DNA from: Nemertoderma westbladi
Taxonomy: Eukaryota > Xenacoelomorpha > Nemertodermatida > Nemertodermatidae
DNA length: 34,496 nucleotides
Direction of reading: 5' to 3'
Assembly (NCBI GenBank): GCA_032718475.1
Contig: JAUCBJ010003958.1
Coordinates: 1 to 34,496 of the forward strand
Shown here: one piece after another, positions 21,605-30,760 of the stretch
Layout: the number at the start of each line of letters is the position of its first letter
Position numbering within the stretch: the first letter of the stretch is position 1
Position numbers and translations under genes: made by a program
Notes under the pieces: model-generated
What the model was told of the DNA's origin: nothing
Seen by the model: the letters and a program-made list of their open reading frames with translations, nothing else
The model's database searches: none

Positions 21605-22020
21605 GCAGTTCGGGGCGTAGGCGGTGTAACTAGTCCAGCTATAGATCCCGGATTGCCGCGCAACACCCCCTCTATCCCGTTATTCTGGTGGGTCCATGGT
21701 GCATCCACATGACTTCGATGATAGAGGTTTTATGTTCTCAGTCGCGTTATTCTGGTGGGACCGTTGCGTGGATTTTGGGGCGTAGGCGGTGTAACTAGTC
21801 CAGCTGTAGATCCCAGAATGTTGCGTAACCCCATCCCACATGACTTCGTCGACTGAGCTTTATGTTGTTGGGAGTGTTATTCTGGTGGGTCCCTGGTGCA
21901 TTCCACGTGACTTCACTTCCAGCGTCTTCATTGTCCGTTACGTGCGCAGTTTGGGGCGTAGGCGGTGTAACTAGCCCAGCTGTAGATCCCAGATTGCTGC
22001 GTAACACCCCTTCCACAACG
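21605..22020 (+). repeat. Three-copy tandem repeat (~170 bp) downstream of pol
   Basis: The block GGGGCGTAGGCGGTGTAACT, followed by CCAGCTGTAGATCCC and GCGTAACACCCC, occurs at about 21612, 21779 and 21954. Between copies lies GTTATTCTGGTGGGTCC with ATGACTTC. Spacing is 167-175 bp. No ORF. From 21,320 to 21,604 nothing is recognisable. Confidence 0.85.
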
Positions 22021-22080
22021 AAAATTTCCCAAAGAAGATGATTGAATGTAGTTGGAAATGATAAAAAGAATCAGACAACC

Positions 22081-22345
22081 CTACTATAAACTGAATGATG
22101 ACGCGTATGATGATGAAAATGTAATGATGCGCACCCTGGTGCTGCGCTTATAACAAATGATGATAGCCGGGGGGCTATAACCCCAATGATGATGTGGAAA
22201 TAAATGTGAAATAAATGAAATGGTGGAAATAAATGATGAAATGTGTTGAAATAAATGAAATGTGATGAAATAATAATGAGAAATGAAAAAAGAAAAAAAA
22301 AATGTATAAAATGTCTAAAGAAAAGAATTGGAAAAAAGAAGAGGA
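22081..22345 (+). repeat. Low-complexity AT/purine-rich stretch (GAAATAAATG-type)
   Basis: Imperfect repeats of GAAATAAATG and ATGATGAAAT, then an A-rich run. A short hairpin ATAGCC-GGGG-GGCTAT lies at about 22,165. No gene. From 22,346 to 22,547 the DNA is AT-rich without features. Confidence 0.7.
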
Positions 22346-22547
22346 CATAAAAAGTCAAAACTGGTTGGATATTAATGTAACTGTAAATGCTGAATGTATT
22401 AGCAATAAGATGGTAGATGCCTATATAGCAATGTTATTTAATAAACTGAATTACAAATAAACTGAACTATTCTGCAGTCACTATAGTATCAGACTTTCTG
22501 GATTTATAATTAACTGATATAAATTTGCAACAGACATAATTTTAAAT

Positions 22548-22721
22548 ATGGACCCAAATCGCCAAATTATCGGCGAATTACGTAATACGATAGATCTACT
22601 GGAATATCCACAACCTGGATCCCCTAACTTTGATACAAATTGGAGCACCCTGATAAATGAGAATGTGCGAGTCGTCAAATTCTCCGGGCCCTCCGGTTGG
22701 CCGATGCTAGTACGAGACTGA
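22548..22721 (+). CDS. Short ORF (57 aa) leading into the exonuclease-like ORF
   Basis: ATG at 22548 with A at -3 (AATATGG context). It encodes MDPNRQIIGELRNTIDLLEY, then SGPSGWPMLVRD, and stops at TGA 22719-22721. It ends inside the word TACGAGACTGAAAAG, and the next ORF continues in another frame across the same word. It is either the true N-terminus of the downstream protein, separated by a frameshift, or a separate small protein. Function unknown. There is no ATG near the start of the downstream frame, which favours the first reading. Confidence 0.45.
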   Translation: MDPNRQIIGELRNTIDLLEYPQPGSPNFDTNWSTLINENVRVVKFSGPSGWPMLVRD

Positions 22722-24286
22722 AAAGAACTCGGAACGCAAAGGCTACCGGAGGGGATGAGTTGTCGTACTGGGATACGTTCCGGCAAAGCGTCTACAAATC
22801 CCGATGTTTGATATACGACAACGAGGGAAACGCGACGCCCACCTCGAAAGCGATGACGTTGGCGCGATGTCAAAGTTTCGTCGACGACAAGAGTACGTAC
22901 CTCGCCCACTGGGGAAACCCAGCGGAGTGTACGGCAACGCTACGAGAGGAATGTATATCCATTATCCAGAATCGCGACGACTACCAGGAGAAGTACGGGA
23001 CGAAAGAATACGGTCGATCCTTGGTCGTCGTCCTCGGAACCCGGGACGGTTTGGTATTGGTGTGTCGAATATTTCCGACACCCAGACAGGAGGTACGGAC
23101 AGCCGGAGCGATCTGGCTACTACCTCCGGAGATCCAAAAGATCCTCTTCGACTTCGACGTCATTAAAATCGGGTCGGATATAAAAGCGGACGTCCGAAAC
23201 GACTACGCGAATGCTCCTTTCGGAAGAGACCGTAAAGAAGATCTCAATGCCATTAGTCATTGCGTCGACACCCAGACTCTATTAGCCTGGCTACGATCCG
23301 CCGAATTCATGCGAGGATTTCGAGAGGTGAGACAGATGAAATCCGGTATCGGCTACCTCGCAGTACTAAACGGCGGCGTCGACTTTAAACCTCAGAAATT
23401 CCAGGACTATAATAAGATATATGGTGGATACCCGGGATTGGAAATAAAGAGCGAGCGAGAGGGTCGATGGAAGGACGTTGAAAGGAAGTGGACGATACAC
23501 CAAAGGTGGGAAAATCCGGACCGACGGAACTACATCTACGTCATTATGGAGTCCTACACCGTCGCTAAGTTCATATGTAAAACTCTCGATAACCTCATTA
23601 CGGCGGTTCCTCGTTCCTTTATCGACTATGACTGGAATGAAGTTATCAGCCACGCCTTCAAAGCGGTCAAGAATATTACACCGGGAGAGACAAAAACGCT
23701 CACCGTTATCGATTCCTGGGATGAGAACGGACCTTTCGACATCCCTACGATTACCGATCTCCTCGGTGCGGAGGAGCCTCTGATTTCCTCGGAAGGGGAA
23801 GAACTATGGCTACAGGAAGGCGTTCTACTATCCACCCCAAAGCGACAACTCGAGCCAGAAGCCACGTACGAACCGGCCGCCAAACGGGTCGCCTCGGCCG
23901 AACCGGCGACGGAAGCAGGCGCTTCCACCCCACTCGGCTCCGGTAGCCCTGCGAGGGAGTTAGTCACTACCTCCGCGTTGAGCGACTTCGGCGACATATG
24001 CCAGAGGTTATCCCCATATCCTTTCCCGGGTGGCGAAGACTGGTCTTCGGAGATTCCGAGTACCAGCACTCAACGGACCGGCTCAGCGATACTGGTCGAG
24101 AAGGGTCCCAGAAGATCTCCTCGGAATCCCTCCGTCGAAAACCCCAGCACCTCTTCGCCAACCAGCGGTGGCAACTACCCCCTCCGTTCCGCAGGATCCT
24201 ATGCGACTAACCCGATGGTACGCCGAGCAGACCGAATGGATCCACCGCCAGAAACGGTCGTCCGAGATGAGACCGGCAGGACATAA
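22697..24286 (+). CDS. Extra ORF: RNase D/Werner-like exonuclease-fold protein
   Basis: Open frame of 529 codons 1.4 kb after pol, in the same orientation and before the right LTR. It starts at a TTG with no in-frame ATG nearby, so the N-terminus is uncertain. Residues 107-127 (SLVVVLGTRDGLVLVCRIF), 142-166 (LPPEIQKIL, then IKIGSDIKADV), 190-196 (VDTQTLL) and 279-292 (YIYVIMESYTVAKF) follow the order and spacing of DEDDy 3'-5' exonuclease domains of the RNase D, WRN and EXD1 type. The Asp of motif II (D165) is kept. I see no D-x-E of motif I, and the last acidic residue is Glu in YVIME, where Asp is usual, so activity is doubtful. Residues about 375-529 form a Ser/Pro-rich tail with PAAKRV, a possible nuclear signal. 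It is not an envelope protein (no signal peptide or membrane helix). Resemblance was judged by eye. Confidence 0.6.
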   Translation: MADASTRLKRTRNAKATGGDELSYWDTFRQSVYKSRCLIYDNEGNATPTSKAMTLARCQSFVDDKSTYLAHWGNPAECTATLREECISIIQNRDDYQEKYGTKEYGRSLVVVLGTRDGLVLVCRIFPTPRQEVRTAGAIWLLPPEIQKILFDFDVIKIGSDIKADVRNDYANAPFGRDRKEDLNAISHCVDTQTLLAWLRSAEFMRGFREVRQMKSGIGYLAVLNGGVDFKPQKFQDYNKIYGGYPGLEIKSEREGRWKDVERKWTIHQRWENPDRRNYIYVIMESYTVAKFICKTLDNLITAVPRSFIDYDWNEVISHAFKAVKNITPGETKTLTVIDSWDENGPFDIPTITDLLGAEEPLISSEGEELWLQEGVLLSTPKRQLEPEATYEPAAKRVASAEPATEAGASTPLGSGSPARELVTTSALSDFGDICQRLSPYPFPGGEDWSSEIPSTSTQRTGSAILVEKGPRRSPRNPSVENPSTSSPTSGGNYPLRSAGSYATNPMVRRADRMDPPPETVVRDETGRT

Positions 24287-24560
24287 AGAAGGTTATCGGA
24301 GCGAGAACCTACTACGCCAAAGCCCAGCCTTTCGCGGGCTACCGGCCACAGCAAATATTCAAAAGAGCGACCGACGACTCGAGTATTACGTCGGCGTCCC
24401 GATTCCGATATTCTTCGGTCGAGAGATGCAGTTAGAGATATGCGCAGACTGCGGTTCGGAGCAGTGCCCACGCGGTAGAAGAAATCGAGTAACCGATTCG
24501 TGCCTACAGCTCCTCAAGCTCCAGGAGACAAGCCGAAACGTTGCTCACGATGGACGTTGA
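24267..24560 (+). CDS. Overlapping 97-codon ORF with Cys motif
   Basis: ATG at 24267 overlaps the end of the preceding ORF in the +1 frame. The product has EYYVGVPIPIFFG and CADCGSEQC near the C-terminus, a possible metal site. It could be a real overlapping gene. However, the original frame is also open after its TAA (Arg/Ser-rich to about 24474), so this ORF may be a shadow of a longer C-terminal tail. I cannot choose between them from the sequence. Confidence 0.3.
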   Translation: MRPAGHKEGYRSENLLRQSPAFRGLPATANIQKSDRRLEYYVGVPIPIFFGREMQLEICADCGSEQCPRGRRNRVTDSCLQLLKLQETSRNVAHDGR

Positions 24561-24993
24561 TGCTCCCCTACCAGCTCTAGCGATCGATGAGAGTTGACGG
24601 GCGAAGAGGAGAAAGGCGTATCAGAGCAAGAAATAGAGGATCGGGATATTCCAGGAACATTTATATTGAACATTTATTTTTATATATATATATATTAACT
24701 CTAGGCCAAATTAATCAAGACTATGCAATATTAAAATTTTGGGTTTTTTATATGGGAAATGACCTACGCAAACTCGATCTACCGATAGACCTCACGAAGG
24801 TCATTGGTGGGGACTGTTCGCGGTATTTCAACTTTTCCTAATGCGAGTTGAATATTTTTTGGATTTATTTAAAATGATTATTCTGATATCACTACTGGGT
24901 GCGGGAACATGGGTTTTGGGCACACTCAATGAACTGGGGGCGATTTATGGGCGAATATTGGGGCGACTTACAGGGTACGGGACTCATTTCATG
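24561..24993 (+). promoter_or_regulatory. Candidate U3/promoter region of the right LTR
   Basis: No supported ORF. It contains an AT-rich block with (TA)n at about 24,690-24,710 and a G-rich block (about 24,930-24,990) leading into a TATA box. By position this is where the U3 of the element would lie. No matching sequence exists at the left end, so its 5' limit cannot be set. Confidence 0.35.
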
Positions 24994-25000
24994 TATATAA
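24994..25000 (+). promoter_or_regulatory. TATA box (TATATAA)
   Basis: TATATAA followed by a purine-rich GGGCCAGGGGTGGGAGACAA. A start site 28-31 bp downstream falls at 25,022-25,025, which is where the LTR repeat (GTTAAGCAG) begins. The purine-rich stretch could also be the polypurine tract. Confidence 0.5.
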
Positions 25001-25785
25001 GGGCCAGGGGTGGGAGACAAAGTTAAGCAGTATTCAGGTTTACCTGATTACTATTAGGCCTAGCCAACTTCCTGCTGTCTGTAGAGGTGGATTTGGTAAC
25101 TCGCTAGGTCTAAAGGACAAGGACTGCCCTTAGCGGGGGTGCATGTAAAGAGCGGACTGCGGACTGGCGGACTACGGACTGGGGATTGCCAAAATCCACG
25201 CGGTCAATTTGAATCATCGACTTCCAAACTAAGAATCCGCTCTTTGTTGTCTGGACAAATGGCGGACTGAAGCCGGTAAATTGTAACCTGATTGGCTCAA
25301 TCATGTACATAGGCTGAAGCTGAAAGGGAACTTAACGAATGAATCATCCCATTTGGCTTTTAAATGTTTACCATTGTGCAACACTGTAATACAGGAAATA
25401 ATTATCCTATACAGTAATTACGTTGACTGTTGATTAAGGGCCTACTATATAATCAACATTCTACGGATTTTCAGATTATTTAGGGCCTATTTCAATAAAT
25501 ATTTTTATATACTTCCTGCCTTTAGAGTTTATGTCACAGTTGTCTGTTCACAAATATAAAAGAGCGAATATTCGGACATCCTAAGCGCAGGAGCTGGGGG
25601 AAGGGGGTGTGGATCTATAAATAGCATCCAATAGCAGGACGCATCTAATTACTGGCATTTAATTCTGTCCAAATTTTTATGACAGCCTTAAAATGAAAAC
25701 CACGAACACCTGATCGGCTAGTGCTTTTTTAATGCTTTTTTAGAGTGGACTGTGATATCCTACATATCTGACATACGATTAACTG

Positions 25786-26064
25786 GGCCCATGTGAAGTA
25801 TACCAGACTTTCTGCCGTTATATTTCACTTTGCAGTTACCCCCATGTGAAGAATACCAGGTTTTCACCAAAAATACAGGTTACAGAAGGGCTGAATCTAA
25901 CCAAAACAATAAACAAATTAGTATAATATGTACAGGTTATAAGACAGAAATAAGCGATATAAAACACTTAATAAAGATAAATTAAAAAAAATAAAAAATC
26001 TTCATATATAAAATTCCAAAAAAAGTCGACCGAAAAGTGAAATCCTGGTATTCTTCACATGGGC
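25786..26064. mobile_element. Nested 279-bp TIR element
   Basis: Flanked by the 9-bp duplication GATTAACTG (25,777-25,785 and 26,065-26,073). The ends are GGCCCATGTGAAGTATACCA and, inverted, GCCCATGTGAAGAATACCAG, with about 20 bp of inverted repeat. An additional copy of the terminal sequence (CCCATGTGAAGAATACCAGG) lies inside at about 25,843 in the left-end orientation. No coding capacity. It inserted into the 1.7-kb element, giving a three-level nest with the LTR. Confidence 0.85.
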
Positions 26065-26302
26065 GATTAACTGTGGGGCGAGCAACGTAAGTCCAGGTGA
26101 GCCTTAGCATATGGGTAGAAGTGGTGGACCCGTCTGTCGTAGTCGTTGTCATCGTCGGAAATGTTTGAACGCTAATAAGTCGGTCAATCTTGGAAAAATA
26201 ACGTTTCACTACTAACTAGTATGTTTATGTACGACTAATATGTTTCAATTATGTTCCAATTTTGTTTCAACTAACAGAGACAATAGTGGCAGTACGAGCA
26301 AA

Positions 26303-26328
26303 CCTCCCCCCCCCCCTTTTTTTTTTTT
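26303..26328 (+). repeat. Poly-C/poly-T homopolymer tract
   Basis: A run of about a dozen C followed by about a dozen T, inside the 1.7-kb element. Length may be unreliable in assembly. Confidence 0.9.
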
Positions 26329-26387
26329 GGACGACCCCAACGTAAAAACTTTTAATTAAAGTAACAAGCAAACAAGGAATATCTTAT

Positions 26388-26522
26388 AAGGTCGCGGTTC
26401 ACACCTTTAAGCAATAAGCATAACTCGACTTCGGCAGCAGAAGTACATACTACAGTAGTCCCAAAGTCTGCATCCAAAGTAGAGTTACGAATGAATCATG
26501 CTTAAAAGAGTGAACCGGCCTT
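26388..26522. mobile_element. Possible second nested short inverted-repeat element
   Basis: Imperfect inverted ends: AAGGTCGCGGTTCACACC on the left, and GGTGAACC-type to CCTT on the right (AGTGAACCGGCCTT), with TTTAAGCA opposite TGCTTAAA. About 135 bp. No clean target duplication is visible. Confidence 0.35.
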
Positions 26523-27735
26523 AACCTGAGAGATTTTATTGAAAGTTCAAGAGTTCTTCCTATTGCCTACATAATAGGTTTTCAAAATAATAGGTTTCCA
26601 TCTCTGTGTCACAATGAAAACATTTAAGCCAATAAGAGGATTCAGGAAAGTTCCCTTTGGGCCTATGTAAATGATTGAGCCAATCAGGTTAAAATTTTCT
26701 GGCTTCAGTCCGCCGTTTGTCCAGACAACAAAGAGCGGATTCTTACATTATAATGCTATAATTCAAATTGACCGCGCATATTTGGGCTTTTAATTGACAA
26801 TCCGCAGTCCGTAGTCCGCAGTCCGCAGTCCGCTCTTTACATGCACCCCCCTTAGCGGTCCCTGGCCAACAGCAGTTATTATGAGCCTGAAAGGGACATC
26901 GGAAAGTCTGCTGCTTGTGTCAGGGATTTGCGACGGGAAAAGACGACAGACTCCTAGCCAAGCTGTACTGGTTCTCGATGATCTATCCCTTCGGGGTTCG
27001 GGAGGGGTGTTACGGACATGCGAAAGGGTCGACCGACTAACAGAGGAAGGGTTTGACGAGGACTGCCCTTAGCGGTCCCTGGTCAACAGCAGTTATTACG
27101 AGCCTGAAAAGGACATCGGAAAGTCTGCTGCTTGTGCCAGGGATTTGCGACGGGAACCGACGACAGACCCCTTAGCCAAGCCGTACTGGTTCTCGATGAT
27201 CGATCCCTTCGGGGTTCGGGAGGGGTGGGACGGACACGCAACGGGGTCGGAAGACAAAGGACTGGACTCTACTGGCCTACCGACTGTTCGGAGCAGTTTC
27301 TCGGCTGCCGAAGCGACTACGAGCCTGAATAAGGACTCGGAAAGCCTAGGTGCTTGGGTCTCTGCGATGAACCGACGGACCCCTAGCCAAGCCGTACTGG
27401 TTCTCGATGATCGATCCCTTCGGGGTAAGGGAGGGGTGGGACGGACACGCGAATGGGTCCACCGACATGACAGACTCCTAGCCAAGCCGTACTGGTTCTC
27501 GATGACCGATCCCTTCGGGGTTCGCGAGGGGTGGTACGGATACGCGACAGAGTCTACCGACTGGACCGACCCTTAACCAAGCCGTACTGGTTCCTGATGA
27601 CCGATCCCTTCGGGGTTCGGGAAGGGTGGTACGGACACGCAACAGGGTCGACCGACACCGACACTACGGCACCAAGACTAGGACCGAGGGAAAATCGGGG
27701 AACATTAGTTAGGCTAAAATCTGAGCGAACAGTGT

Positions 27736-29250
27736 GTAAAAGCCTTTGCTGAATTGCCCCGTTATTTTTATTATTTTTTACATTAAAATACTCTGTAGTT
27801 GATTTAATAGGTGTAAGAGACCGTATTATTGCTGTATCGGTGTTTTTTAGAGGATCTAAGAGCTATTTCCTCCGTATGTGTACTGTGAAAGGCATAGTTG
27901 ATGATTCTATGGCAATTCCGTGACGCAAAAGGTGATAGCTACTCTTGAACAGTAGTTACTATGACGACGGTTAACAGCTGATATTCATACGTGTCGATTT
28001 TCTTTGTTCTACGGCGTCTCTCAGTTCAGTCAGCCAATCAGAGCATTTTTATGGCTCTTGTACAGAAATTTCCTAGAAATCACGCAATGCATTATGGGCA
28101 GTGTTTACTTTCTGTCCTGAGCCAGGAGAGAGCGGCTTGGGAATATTTTGTGCTTTTCTGTTTTAGCCTAACACTAGTAGGCTTAATTATAAGGACATAT
28201 ATCCGTTATCAAACCTGACCTCACACTGGCCACTGGTTAACTGGCCCATACTCAATCAACGCAACATACCTAATCTAATATACCTGTGCATACTTTTATA
28301 TTGTTATACTGCTATTTACTGTCGGTTCTTCATAATATGGTTGATGAATTATTATATTTGGAATAACGATAAATAACCCCGAAAACCCAATATTCTTGAT
28401 ATACCGAAGGTAAGAGAGAAAGGTTACATATAACGATTGTGACTTATGTTAAAGTGGTTTGAAGTGAATCTAATGTTATTTGATAGACCCTACATGATTC
28501 GGTCCGTGTTCCTTTTATATGTGACTAAAATCAGTGAAGATCGGCAGATCAGTGTGCAGTATTGTGCAGCATTGTGTATGAGTGAGACTGATAACGAAGC
28601 ATTTCCTAAAGAATGCGCCATATATGTGAATTGTAACTAAGCCATATCGTTGTGAGTAGTTTAAGTCATAACTCTGTTTATATAGATAGAGCGCCACGTC
28701 CTAAAGGAACTGTTAATATTCCCCGAAGGTGAATAATATTGTCAGAGATTATATAATACTGTCAGTCGAATAATACATTAGGCTTACATAGCAATACGAT
28801 TAAGCCGTCGAACCCAATCTCCCGGGTATATCCAGCGGGTGAATGATCGCGCACCGATTGGTTTCGACTAGTGTAGTGAATCAAATACTTGTCAGAGGCT
28901 AAAAGTGATTTATTATCTAGAAGACATCCTAATTTGGCGGGTTAAACTCCCAAAGGTCTGAAAGCGCGAACAATAACGGATATAGCTTCTGTATTGCAGT
29001 AGGCAATAAAGCTGAAGTACCGGCAACCGGTACCCAGTAGGCCTGACTACCTAACCACCCGGACCGGTACATACAGCAGTACAGGTACAGCAGTATTATT
29101 CGATTTTGATAATTATATACCGGTAGGCCTTAATAATTAATCAGGGACTGCAGCCCTGGTTTTTTATTGAGATTTTTACTTATTTCTGTCAAGTTTTATT
29201 TGCTTGTAGGCCAGTATTGAACAGAAGGCGTGTAAGCCTGATCAGATTGT
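27736..29250. other. Non-coding stretch right of the first element
   Basis: No recognisable gene, RNA or repeat. Short ATG frames (for example 27,991-28,218 and 28,446-28,640) lack family features and are not called. By position it may be the upstream part or LTR of the second BEL/Pao element, but no LTR boundary or primer-binding site can be defined because the partner repeat is outside the window. Confidence 0.4.
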
Positions 29251-29835
29251 ACAGACAATTTGTAGGCTGAGCTGTTGTCTGATTGTTGTTAAGTCTGAAC
29301 GGATTGCAGTGTGTGTAGATCATCTGTCCGATAAAGAACGGTTAGGAAGTAGGGGCAGCCAAAGCTGTAAGGTAAACCCCCATCTAAAGAATAAGTCGTA
29401 CTACTGGGTTAGAACGCATACTACCTAACCATTTCGGAGTCTGCATATCCTGTAGTTTATTTAGGCTTGAGAGTAGTCTGCCATCGTCTAGTCTGTACTT
29501 TGTTTGTGTGGTCTGTACAGGTAGCGTATAATATTTATTTAGATAATTTGTAGGCTGGATAGTTGTCTGGCTGTTATTAGGTCTGAAGGATTGCAGTGTG
29601 TGTAGAGCCTCTGTCCGATAAAGAACGGCTAGGAAGTAGGGGCAGCCAAAGCTGTAAGGTAAACCCCCATCTAAAGAATAAGTCGTACTACTGGGTTAGC
29701 ACGCATACTACCTAACCATTTCGGAGTCTGCATGTCCTGTAGTTTATTTAGGCTTGATAGTAGTCTGTCAGTATTTAGTCTGCATTTTGTTTGAGTAGTT
29801 TGTACGCGTAGCGTAATATTTATTATTCAGAGTTT
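29250..29835 (+). repeat. 288-bp tandem duplication
   Basis: Two adjacent copies starting TTTGTAGGCT at about 29,259 and 29,547. They share GATTGCAGTGTGTGTAGA, ATAAAGAACGG, GGCAGCCAAAGCTGTAAGG and AGTCGTACTACTGGGTTAG. Each copy has a potential hairpin GGTTAG / CTAACC. Differences are scattered. No ORF. Confidence 0.9.
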
Positions 29836-30760
29836 ATGCGATTATTCGCAACATTCATTCCCCAAGTTTGTTCCTACGGTAATTGTGTTTGTTATACATA
29901 CCGCTATAGTTAAATTAACCCCGGTACTACACGGGCTGCTTGGCGTAGGTAAAGACTGGTGATTTTGTGCACCGGTCACTCCAGCAGATGCCGTGGTTCT
30001 TTTAGCTGTTCAAGTATATTTAACTACTGATTATATGTTGTACAAGTACTCGTACCTAATTTAGGGTTTAGTGTACAGTGCTTTCCGAAAGTAATTAGTG
30101 TAGACATTATATTTGTGTTGTAAAGTGGTTGATAGGCACGTTCGATTAGCTCTATTAACTTCTAGGTAGGAACACTCCGTGATACATAACGTAGTACCTA
30201 TAGCGATACGGCTATAGGTCGTCAGGCGGTGGTATTTTCCTATCTGGACAACGCAGTGTATTTACTACTACGTATTATTTTCAAATACCGCAGTACCCTG
30301 TCCGTTGTAATAACCAGAATTCTAACCCTTTGTTAGGCTGGTTTGTAGACTTCTTGTAAAATTACCCTGAAAATTCGTATTTTGTGTTTTTTGTAAATTT
30401 TTGTGTTTATTTAGAGATCGTAATCTCACCCGAATTGTACGTAATTTGTAGTATTAAGTAACTTAGGTAAATTAGCATTATTTGTTTTAGTGTCCTATAA
30501 GTAACACTTCACTGAAAGCGCACCGCTTTGTGTAGTAATTACTCCCCAGAAATAATAACATTTATTTCAAACATTGACAAAACCCATTAAAACGGGTATA
30601 TATATATATTATAAATCAAATCTAACGATTTATAAATAGCAGGCCTACCATACAACCATTAGGTCTCAATATCAGTTGGATTACTGCTCAAATAACAGTA
30701 ATAAAGTAAGTAAAGTAACCAAGTATCCCTAAAATTCAGAAATTCAATTATTTAAAATAA
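29836..30760. other. AT-rich leader-like stretch
   Basis: No gene or clear repeat. Probably 5' LTR/leader of the second BEL/Pao element by position. Confidence 0.35.

Larger units (their letters stand above)
25137..26848. mobile_element. Non-autonomous DNA transposon with ~240-bp terminal inverted repeats
   Basis: Ends GGGTGCATGTAAAGAGCGGA at the left and the matching inverse at the right. The inverted arms run to about 25,378 and from about 26,610. Flanking CCCTTAGCGG is present on both sides (25,127-25,136 and 26,849-26,858), while the uninterrupted left LTR has it once, so the target duplication is 8-10 bp (the G/C-run ends leave it ambiguous). Subterminal GCGGACT repeats look like transposase-binding sites. 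No transposase ORF is present. Long arms with a 9-10-bp duplication suggest a Mutator-like family; an 8-bp reading would allow hAT or P. The interior holds other inverted repeats and a C/T homopolymer tract. Confidence 0.9.
25022..27735 (+). repeat. Right long terminal repeat of the first BEL/Pao element, split by an insertion
   Basis: The same sequence as 13,305-14,303, in two parts: 25,022-25,136 and 26,849-27,735. The 1.7-kb TIR element sits between them. Sub-repeat cores (AGCCAAGCCGTACTGG type) are at 26,956 (one mismatch), 27,174, 27,385, 27,480 and 27,575 (one mismatch). Differences from the left copy are scattered single bases plus a 4-bp CAGT difference near the start. Similarity ends at about GAACAGTG, after which the flanks differ. 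No target-site duplication around the whole element could be recognised. Confidence 0.8.

Noticed and set aside
21795-22358. Minus-strand ORFs after pol, including a Phe-rich hydrophobic one
   Set aside because: They come from the tandem repeat and from low-complexity GAAATAAATG sequence.
22697-24286. Envelope-like third ORF
   Set aside because: No signal peptide, membrane helix or Cys-rich ectodomain; the pattern fits a nuclease fold better.
22481-24471. Minus-strand ORFs opposite the exonuclease-like ORF
   Set aside because: Shadows; the sense frame is far longer and has family-like motifs.
27096-27485. Minus-strand ORF of 129 codons in the right LTR
   Set aside because: Antisense reading of the same sub-repeats; no family features.
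27991-28640. Two short ATG ORFs (75 and 64 codons)
   Set aside because: No motif, repeat or conserved pattern; lengths expected by chance.
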